Shown: piece after piece, positions 1 to 10,531 of the stretch
Numbering within the stretch: the first letter of the stretch is position 1
How the letters are laid out: each line of letters starts with the position of its first letter
Origin: Trichopria drosophilae
Lineage: Eukaryota > Arthropoda > Insecta > Hymenoptera > Diapriidae
Length of the DNA stretch: 64,000 nucleotides
Direction of reading: 5' to 3'
Assembly (NCBI GenBank): GCA_030407085.1
Contig: CM059586.1
Coordinates: forward strand, 19,672,001-19,736,000
Position numbers and translations under genes: made by a program
Notes under the pieces: generated by a model
Told to the model about the DNA's origin: nothing
Databases searched by the model: none
What the model saw: only the letters and a program-made list of their open reading frames with translations

Positions 1-557
1 AGAGTTCTAAATGGTTAGGTTACTTTAATTTGATGACATTGCCATTTCCCCGCTTCCACCATTTTATTATAGGAATTTTGATCGAAAATGATTCTCGCGA
101 CAAAAACCAAGATCAAATAGTCTAGCGCCAAAACGGCGGAGCCAAAACATCCGCCTCCACAACAGCGAGTCCAAAACGGTTTGGCGCCAAACGGCCGCGC
201 CAAAACATCCTGTACCCATTTCCTTACACACAAGCTTGCTTTAGGTCACGTGACAATAAAATGGCTGAGACATAATGTTGTCCAGTGCGGAAGGGAGTAT
301 TCCCGAATGTAGGCCAACTCGAGAGGCTGCATTGTATTATAGGTGCAATATCTTATCAAATTCGACATTCTCGTTAGCATCTCGATTTTATATTAGTATG
401 TTTTCTACTTTATGTAGTAATAATATAATATAATATCTCCTGGATACTACGAAATTCCGATGGATTAAACATTTTAAAAACTTAAATCGTTAAATAATAG
501 ACCATCAGTAATTTCATGTATGAACAATCTTGTATTTATCTCATTACCTTTTAACAG
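1..557. other. Upstream/intronic stretch, no gene recognised
   Basis: No coding exon is recognised here. Positions about 120-220 are GC-rich with several copies of a GCCAAAAC-like motif in both orientations. The remainder is AT-rich. The stretch ends in a splice acceptor (AG at 556-557) of the downstream GNAT exon, so much of it is probably intron. Confidence 0.4.
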
Positions 558-981
558 GATACCCGAAGGATTTCAATTAAAGCCACTTAGTAGGTCTCAC
601 GCACTGTGGTTAACAACATTGCATCCGCATACGAATAAAAACAATTACAAGGCATCATTTAAAAAGTTCTCCTTGATTTTGACCTTAAACAAAAGCATAG
701 GTCTGTTCAACGCATCAGACGAATTAATTTCTTCAGCTGTGCAAACTGAATGGAATAGTATTGGAGCCATTCAAACAATCGATGAACACAAAGGCAAAGG
801 ATATTCAAAAATTGTTGTTGAAACGTTAATTCGTGATTTGGCGAAAAATGGAATAAATACTACTAGTGCGATCTTGAAGGGAAATGTTGCTTCGAAGTCA
901 CTAGCTACGTCTATAGGAGTAACAAAAACGTCAGATATAAGTAGAATTTGTATAAGACCTCTCGTTTCATCATCTTTGTAA
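558..981 (+). CDS. GNAT-family N-acyltransferase (glycine N-acyltransferase-like), 3'-terminal exon
   Basis: The open frame ends at TAA 979-981 and reads as the C-terminal half of an insect GLYAT-like / FR47-type acetyltransferase. The domain opens with IPEGFQLKPLSRSHA, continues with a GLFN strand, then IGAIQTIDEHKGKGYSKIVV. The HKGKGYS part matches the acetyl-CoA binding motif A (R/Q-x-x-G-x-G/A). It closes with NVASKSLATSIGV, the usual helix after an N-x-x-S. A pyrimidine tract and AG at 556-557 make 558 the likely exon start. An ATG at 520 keeps the same frame, but the family normally has about 100 more N-terminal residues, so I treat this as the last exon of a gene whose other exons lie upstream. 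Substrate is unknown. Confidence 0.62.
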
Positions 982-1106
982 ATAGACCTTGAATGAATGA
1001 CCTCGATTATGCACACAGATAATCATGTCTACTTGCAAAATGTACAACATATAACGAAAATATCATTCTGCTGCTTAAATTAAATCAATTGTGTGCACTC
1101 TCTTGT

Positions 1107-1112
1107 AATAAA
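1107..1112 (+). terminator. Candidate polyadenylation signal of the GNAT gene
   Basis: AATAAA lies 126 nt after the GNAT stop codon, in AT-rich sequence with a T-rich stretch downstream. Position fits a short insect 3' UTR. This rests on hexamer and spacing only. Confidence 0.4.
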
Positions 1113-1559
1113 TTTTAGTTATAACTACTCTCTGCGAAAGTGCTTACTTACGTACCACCATAAATGCATTTGTATTTATAGACATAAATCAAAATTAATT
1201 GAAACACAGAGCATTGGTTTTTACGTTAGCAATTAATGCTACAAAGTGTGCTTAAAAAAAAATTTTACGTTTATGTTTATGTTTATTTTACATATTTTGA
1301 AATCGGTATTGACATTATGTAGCGAGAAAGTTTGGCACCTTAAGTCTCTTAAGGGGGTTCTAATGTGCTCGACCGATAAGGTAGGCATTTATACTCAAAA
1401 CCGTAAATAAAAAATGACAGAATCGATTTTTCAAAATTCGGGCTCTGTAAAGGCAATTTTAATTACTATAGACGGTATCCTAGAAAATGCCAAAGAAATT
1501 AATTGAGAACTGACCGAGAATTTTCGGAAATAAGTAAAAATCACAAAAATCTCTCATGT

Positions 1560-2480
1560 GCGTAGAAGCGGAGATTTCTTGCGCGTGCGCAGTCCAATCC
1601 CGTATACTTTACTAATTTCCGAACTCTCATATGCATTTACATAAGCACTTATAAGTGAAATTTCAAACATGAGGACATCGGGAGACTCATATATGAGATC
1701 TAATTTGTGAGTACATACATGAGTTTACATAAGACTTCAAGTGAGAGTTCAATGCATTGCGTAAGGGCGTAAGATCTCCGCTTCTACGCTAAGTTTTGAT
1801 GGCTAACCAATTGGAGTAGCTTGCGCATGCCCATATTTTGAGAGAAAGGCAATCTCATTTATGATTCTCCAATCGCTCTCCATGTATGACACCCAATAGC
1901 ACTCATATGCACACTCAAAAATGAGATTTACTCTCACTTATTAGTGCACATGGAGATATGTGCGACTCAAGTTGCTATCTGGAGGGGGTGGGGGTGGCGG
2001 GGGGTAATGACCCCTTTGGGGTTTCATAAACTCTCATATACATTCACATAAGTACTCATAAATGAGATCTCAAACATAAAGACATCTTGAGACTAACGCA
2101 TTGCTATCTAAGTTGGATTTGAACAAAAATGTCACGTTTTTTCCCCTAAGATTGCAAAAATGAGGTTCAAAAAAGTTTATTTTCGAAAGTTTCACCCCAG
2201 ATTCTGAAAGTTCATGAAAAAATCTGTCAGACAACATGGTTTGCATGATCATTTGTGACCAATTACCAAAGAAATCTTCCCAGATAGCAAGGCGTTAGGG
2301 GCGTTAGTCTCACGATGTCCTCATGATTGAGATCTCATTTATGAGTGCTTATGTGAAGGCTTATGAGAGATCAGGAATGAGTTAAATATACGGGATAGAC
2401 TGTGCACTCGCAAGATATCTCCGTTTCTACGCACAAATGAGACTTTTGTGATACTCGTCATGATTGGCTAATAGTCTTTG
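1560..2480. repeat. Degenerate foldback repeat rich in TGAGT/ACTCA motifs
   Basis: The left part (about 1560-1800) and the right part (about 2280-2480) are inverted copies. Both carry a 'cgtagaagcggagat' edge, a 'gcgcagtcc' block and a run of CTCATATG..ATGAGATC motifs. A 'gctatctgg' / 'ccagatagc' pair marks inner boundaries at 1972 and 2281, and another such end is at 8052. It is an old, non-coding repeat of unknown class. Confidence 0.5.
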
Positions 2481-2526
2481 TGAGCAACCAATCGGGTGGA
2501 TTACCTGTGCGGCAGGAAGGTATGTA

Positions 2527-3227
2527 CAGTAGTCCCCATCCTTTTTTTTTCTAGCTTTTGAGACCCTGGAGGTCTATTTTAGCCTCTCAATTGAATACAT
2601 ATAGGTTCTTACATTATACCACGTGAAATGGGGTTACATAATATTTGCGTAGAATTTTACACTATGCTCTTCATATACGTATATCACATTTCTTTAAGAA
2701 TGTTTTCATAAGGTGACATGCAGGGAGGTAGGGGGAGGACACAATCGTGTCTACGGAATATGGAGGCTTGAGCCCGATAGAGTCCCCATCCTAAGTTATA
2801 TCGTCTGTTCTTTCAAAATGGCAGAAGTTTATCCAAAGTTATAGCCCCTCACTATCCCCATTTCTGTAACTCTGTTTATATCCGTGCAATGAATGCTTCT
2901 GAGTATGACTATCGCGAAGCGAGTGTGGCTCAGTGAAACAATGTGGTGAGGGAAGGATAGGAAGAGAACGGTATAACTTTGGACATGCCAAATGTATAAC
3001 TTTGGATAGAAATACAACTCGCTATATTTACGTTCTAGCATATTTGCCCAGTCCCGTCTCGTTATATTTGTCTATCGCCGCTCTCTTTTTCCCCACCTTG
3101 CGGGATGGGGGCCTCTGGAAGAGCCTCCTGTGACGTCACGAACGTAACTCCCTTTCTTTTGACAAATATAAGGAGACGGGAGGGGAAGGCGAGGAACCGA
3201 GCGGGCAAATATACCGGGACTCTACTG
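2527..3227. mobile_element. Pogo/Tigger-like non-autonomous DNA element (composite)
   Basis: The ends are CAGTAGTCCCC at 2527 and a matching GGGACTCTACTG ending at 3227. TA dinucleotides flank both sides (2525-2526, 3228-3229), as expected for pogo-type Tc1/mariner elements. The interior carries 'gtccccatcctaagttata' at 2781 and several 'taactttgga' motifs also seen in the 20178-21500 element, so it may be a composite or nested copy. No transposase frame is visible. A diverged inverse copy lies at 48990-49252. Confidence 0.6.
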
Positions 3228-3263
3228 TACATGTATTTTAGGGGTTTTATAATTTGTCGTTAA

Positions 3264-4230
3264 CCACTTCACTGGTAATGTATCATATGTGTACAAAAAA
3301 AAGTACCACGACTAATAATGTATCATATATGTACATTTTTAAATAACTTCCACAATTTTCAATGATTTTGCACGAAATTTGGTATGCTATAGTTTCTTAG
3401 GTCACTGAATACGAATCTGATTTCAGATTTTCCAAATTCAAAATAGCGGATCCAAGATGGCAAACGAATTTTTAAAAAATCATCGGATTTGTTTGAAACT
3501 CGTTAGTTACGGGTTTTTGGGGTCGCTGATTACGAATCTGATCTCAGATTTTCAAAATTCAAAATGATATATCCGAGATGGCAAATATAATGTGCAAAAT
3601 TAATTTTGACCTTACCGTGGCGGACTCAATTTTGAATATTTCATAAAATGAAAAAATTATATAGTTGACCTCCACCGTTAGCTGGTTAATTATAAGGACC
3701 CCAGAGTGCACCACGAGGAGGTGGTAGTGGACGGATTTTGCATTCCATTTTTTTTTTATTTTTTGTTTGTTTGTATTTTATTTGTATTTTTGTTCTTTTT
3801 TGTATTTTTGATCCGCTATTTTGAATCTACAAACCAATGCACACTTTAAATTCATTTGATATCATGTTCAGATAAACACATTTCTTGTGAAAAGAGGTGT
3901 TTCAATATTTTTATTTTATTGTTTTATTTCGTCCGCCAGATTGGATCCACCATTTTGAATGTTTAAATTCTGAGATCATATTCGTATTCAGCGACCCCGG
4001 AAACCTCATATTTAACATTTTCATCGAAATTTGATAAAGAAAAATGTATATTTTAAAAAAAATGTATGCACCCTGCGGAGGTGAAGGGGGGGGGAGGTGA
4101 GTTTTTTTTACGTTAAATGATATGTTTTATGAAAAAATGGAACCCATGTTTCACAGTTTTTGGATATCTTAAAAACTGGCTCCCACCAGTTTTGTCACTT
4201 TTTATTTGAAAACGGCTACCAGTGAAGTGG
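3264..4230. mobile_element. TTAA-type MITE, CCACTTCA family, copy 1
   Basis: The left end is TTAA (3260-3263) followed by CCACTTCACTGGTAAT. The right end is CCAGTGAAGTGG ending at 4230, followed by TTGA, a one-base variant of the TTAA duplication. The inside holds the module 'ttcaaaatagcggatccaagatggc' in split, diverged form, shared with the 14699 and 32216 copies. TTAA duplication points to piggyBac-type mobilisation. No transposase is encoded. Confidence 0.65.
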
Positions 4231-4700
4231 TTGAAACCCCGTTCTTTCGGGTATTTATGAGATTTGGCACATATATTTGAATATACCAGTTGTTTTATAC
4301 CAAAATAAGATTTTCCTTGACATTTTTTCAGAATTCTAAAATGGGTCGAAGTTTTTCAAAAATTAGAACAAAAATGATTTTTTTGTTTTTTAGCCATTAT
4401 TTGAACGTAACATTTTAAATGAATGTTTTTATGTGAAAGCTCGTCCAAAAATCTAGAAAGACAGTATCCCACATAATTTTTTTACTCACAGCGATTCTGT
4501 TTAAATTATTCGAACAAGATGAGAACCAAAAATTTCATAATTTGCAAATTGTGCGATAACTTTTCAATTTTGCAACTCTATCGATCGCTAACGGTGAAAA
4601 ACTGTGTATTTTAATGTCACAAAAGAATGCACACGATAAAAATAAGATTATTACTTCTTTAAAAACAAAGTGGCCCACTTGGCATGGAATCCCCCATATA

Positions 4701-5895
4701 CACTGTAAAAAAAGATTCGTGAAATTACTACTCTGAGAGTAGGTAATCTGTATAACCTAGTCTGAGAGTAGTAAAATCCGTAGAAAGTTGTAAATATTAC
4801 AGCAAAGATGTAAATTTACAGCGATTGTCAACAGACTTGAAATTGCAGGTTAGAATTTACAATTAATGTAGTAAAATTACTGTGTTTATAGTAAAATCAC
4901 ACCATTATTGTGAAATTACAGTGCTGTAATAAAATTACAATATCGGTGAATTTTTCACATTTTTAAGGTTAAATGCACATTTGGTGCGTGCACTGTAAAA
5001 AATGGAAATGTAAATAATTGCCCACGCTACAAGTAGGACTTTTACGCAATATTATTGTAAATTTACATAGGTACTGTGAATATTACTTTTTTACCTTTGT
5101 AAATGTCAACTTGTAATTGTAAATTTACAATTGAAAGTGGATTTTACAGGTTACGGTAATATTACCTCGTAGAGAAATTTAAATTCTCCAAGAGAATAGT
5201 AAATTTACATCAAAATACAGGGAAAATGTTAGGTTATGTACTAAAGCGCAATTAGCCTTATGCGGCCAGGTGATTTTAACTCTACATTATGTGGTAAAAT
5301 TTATGAGCGTAATTCTGAACCAATTGTAATGGCTTGTAATAATAATTTGTTATTTTAATAATTTATGAATTCAAGTTTTATAGTTTAATGTTTTCTTTCA
5401 ACAAAAGTTTTATCGACAAAAAAGTATAGCTCTAAAACATGCTTTCGATCAAAGTTTTTCTATCAACAAAAGAATTTAGATTTAATGTTTTCTTTCGACA
5501 AAAGATTGTAGCTCTAAAAACCTCCAAAATATTAAAATACATCTTATAATGAATTTTACAATGTATTCCTCTGTTTTACATTTAAAAACAAAATAAAACT
5601 AAAATATGTGGAATTTTAATGTAAAAATTATTTTTACTACTACACCAATGGTTTTTCCCCTGATATTGTAAATTTACCATGTATAGCATGGGCTCGATTT
5701 TTACCCACTTATAGCATGGGAAAAACACGCGTCGCATTGTAAATTTACCACCTTCAGTGTAGGGAATTTACAAATGGATCTGAAATTCCTAACCTCTCGT
5801 AGGAAATTTACAACTTTTAACGTGGTAATATCACCATATTTTTAGACATGAAAATCACAACAAAATTGTAAATTTCATTTACATTTTTTACAGTG
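4701..5895. mobile_element. CACTGTAAAAAA-ended DNA element, copy 1 (with an internal terminus)
   Basis: It starts CACTGTAAAAAA at 4701 and ends TTTTTTACAGTG at 5891-5895. The interior is full of short 'gtaaatttac' motifs in both orientations. A second CACTGTAAAAAATGG start inside (about 4988) suggests two copies lie one within the other. It is non-coding and its superfamily is not settled from the ends alone. Confidence 0.6.
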
Positions 5896-6642
5896 TGCAG
5901 TATATATGTATTAAATACTGAATTGTATTATATAATATAATATATGCATTGCAATGTTTTTTTTTAATGTAAAAAATATTGCAATTTGTTTAAGAATTAA
6001 TTAAATAGTTTTTAGGAATATTTTAATATTTATTATTTATCATACATTAGCATTTGTAATATAAAATTCAACCTGACAAACAACGATTCGTATATAGTTT
6101 TGCATTTAACGACAATAAACAATACATGTAAATAGTCATACAATAAATTTGGTTCATAAAACTTCACTCGCTTTAACAGTTTGTAGTTTACGAAGTAACG
6201 TGTACACTTTTTCGGTGACAGCTTGATTTTTACCCCTGCTTGCGTCTTCTGAATAGATTTCGAGCCACTTCATTTGTGCATATTCAAAAAAGTGGGAAAG
6301 TTTTATTGAACTCAAAGACTGACCTTTAATTCATTTTAGAAATTTTCAGATTTGTATAAAAATAAACAAGTACATTATAGTAACTATGATAGAACCCATT
6401 CTCGATGGCTCGACAAATCTCACAATATTACAGTTATACAATATTACAATTATAATGAAAATAAATCCATCAAACTTAACCTCAATATACTTGTAAAGAA
6501 ACTTCGTTTTATTTGGTCAAATAAATATGTAGCATATATGATATATATACCTCTGCACACGTTTGATGAGATAAAAAATATCTTCACATAACAAATAACC
6601 GAAATCTTTACGAGAAATTCAAACAAGTATATAAACATCAAT

Positions 6643-7662
6643 CACTGTAAAAAATGCCAGCGTAAAATTACCACGCTGAGAGTAGGTAATCAGTATTACC
6701 TACTCTGAGAGTAGGAAAATTCCTAGGCTGTTGTATATAGTTCACCGAAAGTGTAAATTTACACGATCGCGATGTCATTTTCAGCCGACATCGAACGGAA
6801 GGTTAAAATTTACAATCGGTGCCGTAAATTTACAAAAATGAGATTAAATATACAATTATTGCAGTAAAATCGCAATTTCTGCTGTAAAATTACATTCGGT
6901 ATTTACTTTTGCAATTGGAGATTAGGTATAGTGTATATTATTTTATAGCGGTTTTAATGGTATTAATTTTTCTATGTGTTACTTTCAAAGGGTTTCAGGA
7001 TACAAAATAAATGCATTTAATTTATTAATTTATTAAATTGTAGAACGAAATAAACATACTTATACATATGTATAATAGACAACATTGGAGAAATTGTATG
7101 TTTACATAAAAGAAATGTTTATAAACTTTATACGTCAATCACATCAATTGTTTTGATATTTTGCAATTTTCTAAAAAAAGAATACACTTTTTCAGTCACA
7201 CATTTGTTTTTACTCCTTGTTGCTTCACCAGGATATATCACCAACCATCTCAGTTTATATTTGTAAACCCAGCTGCAGCACATGGAGAGAAACATAATGA
7301 TACATCTTTAAACTGTAATTGTATAATAAATTAAATGATTTATTAATTGAAACAGTCGTAAGACTTAAGAAAATAATAACAAATCTGAAAGTTTACATCA
7401 AAATTTTGCGAAGTTAAAAATTTAATAATTATATTTTAATAACCTGTGTACTTATTCACCTTAAAAGAATTTAATTAAAATTACCTACTCTCAGAACAAC
7501 AATTTTACAATTTTTGTAGTAATTTACATTTATTGTGGTAAAATACTCAACAGAATTGTAAATTTACCACTCTCAGAGTTACGATTTTACCATGTGAGCT
7601 GTAAAAGTGACGTGTAATTTTACAATTCCCACAGTGATTTTACACCGGCATTTTTTACAGTG
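6643..7662. mobile_element. CACTGTAAAAAATGCC-ended DNA element, copy 2
   Basis: The left end CACTGTAAAAAATGCC (6643) and right end GGCATTTTTTACAGTG (to 7662) are exact inverted repeats of 16 bp. The similarity continues inwards through alternating 'ctgagagtagg' / 'cctactctcag' and 'gtaaaatt' motifs. The flanks read AT on both sides, a possible 2-bp duplication. The AT-rich centre (6900-7480) has no convincing gene. Confidence 0.68.
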
Positions 7663-7942
7663 ATGATGGCTGCCCGGGTCACGCGAGGAATGCAAAATAT
7701 TACTAGAGAAATTGTATTTCACATTCAAACAGTAATTTCAAAAAGTGTAAAATTACTGCTCTCAGAAGTGGTAATTTATATAACCTACTCTCAGAGTGAC
7801 AATTTCACAATACATATGTAGTGCTATTACAGTTTTGGTGTAAAAATACTAGTGATTTTGTACTTTTCACCATTCAGAGTGGTAACTCGGGTGTGTAGTT
7901 TCACACTTGCGTTGTGATTTTACGAAACCATTTTTTACAGTG
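7663..7942. mobile_element. CACTGTAAAAAATG family, right-end fragment
   Basis: A second CATTTTTTACAGTG terminus ends at 7942, preceded by the same 'ctcagagtgacaattt' style interior as copy 2. No matching left end is seen, so this is a truncated copy adjacent to copy 2. Confidence 0.45.
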
Positions 7943-8358
7943 TATATGTGAGCGACAATCGTCATTTGATTTGAAGAAATAAATAGCACTCACATGGAGC
8001 TCATGCGTGCGCTTTAAACTCATTTATGAGTGTCATTATGCACCCTGTATGAACTCACATTGCTATCTGGGTTTATTTTGAACTTAGCGCCAAGAAAGTT
8101 ACGAACCGATCAGCTGTTCCGGAACAAGACGCCGGATTTCGGAAACTGTCAAGTTTGCCGATGTGACGGAATGACGTGTTTACTAAATGTTTTTTAAATT
8201 TGACCGCAATTTTGTAAATTATCTACAAAAATGTTCTTAAATATTATGTACTTGACAAGTTAATATATTAAATCCGATAAAAATGTAATCTTAAATTGTA
8301 TAAAGATTGGTTCCTTTTATAGTTTTTCTTTTTTTAAATTTTATTTGAAATTGCTGAA
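7943..8358. other. 5' flank of TMTC4
   Basis: A short relic of the TGAGT repeat ends with 'gctatctggg' at 8052-8061. The following 300 bases precede the TMTC4 start and should hold its promoter and 5' UTR. I see no clear TATA box or initiator. Confidence 0.35.
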
Positions 8359-10496
8359 ATGAGCGTTGAACCAAAATCAAGACTTATAGGTAAAACAATA
8401 AAATGAACCTCATTTTATATTCGTTATTAAATTAACACTTTAATATTTAATAAAATTTTCAGTTTTTCCATTACCAGTTGCTCTTTCGATAATAGTTCTA
8501 GCGTCTTTATGTTTTTCAAATTCATATAACGGTAACTTTGCGTTTGACGATTCTGAAGCAATCGTTAACAATGACGATGTCAAAACAACACCGTTGCTAC
8601 AAGTTTTTAAAAATGATTTCTGGGGAACGAAACTATCTCATAAGCAGAGTCATAAATCGTATCGCCCACTTACAACTTTATCTTTCAGGTAGATTCTAAA
8701 CACTTAAAATGTTTCGTAAACGTAACTAGAATTATTTTCGACAGGTTTCATCACTGGATGAAAAATAACTTAGACCCTCAGGATTTTCATATTGTGAATA
8801 TAATCTTACACACCGCAGTTTGTGTGTTGACGTTTTTTGTATTTGATATTCTTCTCGATGGAAGAAATTCACAAATACCTTTTTACGCCTCTATTTTATT
8901 CGCAGTACATCCGATACATGCCGAAGCTGTAAGTTTACTACATTTACTAAATACTTTCACAATCGTTCCCTTCTTATTGGAAACATTCCTAGATATTTCC
9001 TACTTACAAATCCTCCAATAAACATAACATTGAAAACTATCGTCCAATTGTCTTACAATCATCCATCCCAAAACTTTTCGAATCTGCTATATCTGATAAA
9101 TTATCATCATTTTTATTTAATAAAATTGCCTCTGAACAAGATGGATTCTTAAAAGGGAAATCAACCTTAACAAATTTACTAATTTACAGTGATTATTTGT
9201 TCGAAGCTATGGGGAGTCAGGGTTTTGATAGCGTAAATCTTGTTAGACTACTTGAAAAACTTTGGAATAATGGAATTCGGGGAAAATTATTTAATTGGCT
9301 ATCATCATATTTACATGATCGTACTATGTCTGTTCGTCTACAGGATCACAAATCTAAAGATATTAAAATGTATTTTGGGGTTCCCCAAGGCTCACATATT
9401 GGTCCTATTCTATTTTTAATTATAACCGCGTTTTTCTGGGTCGGGTTATTTAATAATTAAAGAAATAGTAATTAACAACAAATATATTTACAATTTAAAA
9501 GAAACGAAATAAACAATTAACAATAAAAATAAATGGACACGCAAAGGGAAAAATGTAATTGGGGTTCGGGAATTCGACGCGAAGGTGAAATTACTTTAAG
9601 ATATGACCGAAGTAACATTAATATAAAAATGGAAAGGAAAAGGAAAATTTGGATATACAACTAAAATCTACTTACAATAATTAATCCTCAATACGCACAA
9701 ACTACACTAAAATTAAATACGCAAAACACTAAATGAAACGCAAATTTAAAAATGTAATCAAAATAGTCGCAAAAATGACAATACGCAAGAAAGGTATAAA
9801 ATCAAAATCGAAATGGGAAAACGCAAATCTCAAAACCAAACTCAAAAGGGGAAAATCAAAATTAAACTTAAAGGAATCGCAAAATAGAAGCGCAAATGAA
9901 GGGACGCAAAATTGGAGGTCATTAATGATATAAAGGTAAAGTACGTTATTGAAAACGTGTAAATTTTACTTGACCGCTTAAATTAATATTATAAAATGTT
10001 CCTTGGAATAACAGTCCTTATACTTAAATTAATATTTATTTCTCCGGTTGAAAGGAAAAGTAAACTTTTATACGTTTCGTAAAAAAAAATTTTTTACAAA
10101 TATATTTACAAAGAACTAAAAGTACACTTACATAATCTATCTTACCGAACATTGACATGTAAATAGACTTTGAAAAAATGACCAATATGCAAAAAAGAAT
10201 TTTTTTTAGGAATACTTTAGTCTAAAAAATAATAAGTTTTTGAGTAAATTTTAGCAAACATAACAAAATAAATAATTAATCGTAAGAAATTTTTATAATT
10301 GGAAATAAAACGAAAACCGTACCTGGAATTGAAAATTACTTCCGAGTAAATGTCAAATCCATAAGCATATGAGTGCTTTGAGCATTTTAATCTAAAACAC
10401 ATATGCTATGTTCTGGCATAATCAAAAATAATGTCAGTGACAGACTGTAAAAGTAAAGTTTTTCAAAGTAAGTTTAAAAAATTTTTCTTTTCGCTT

Positions 10497-10531
<35 letters not shown>

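Noticed and set aside
9733..9933. Lysine-rich 66-residue plus-strand frame
   Set aside because: Produced by the A-rich CGCAAA motif run; no domain, no splice context.
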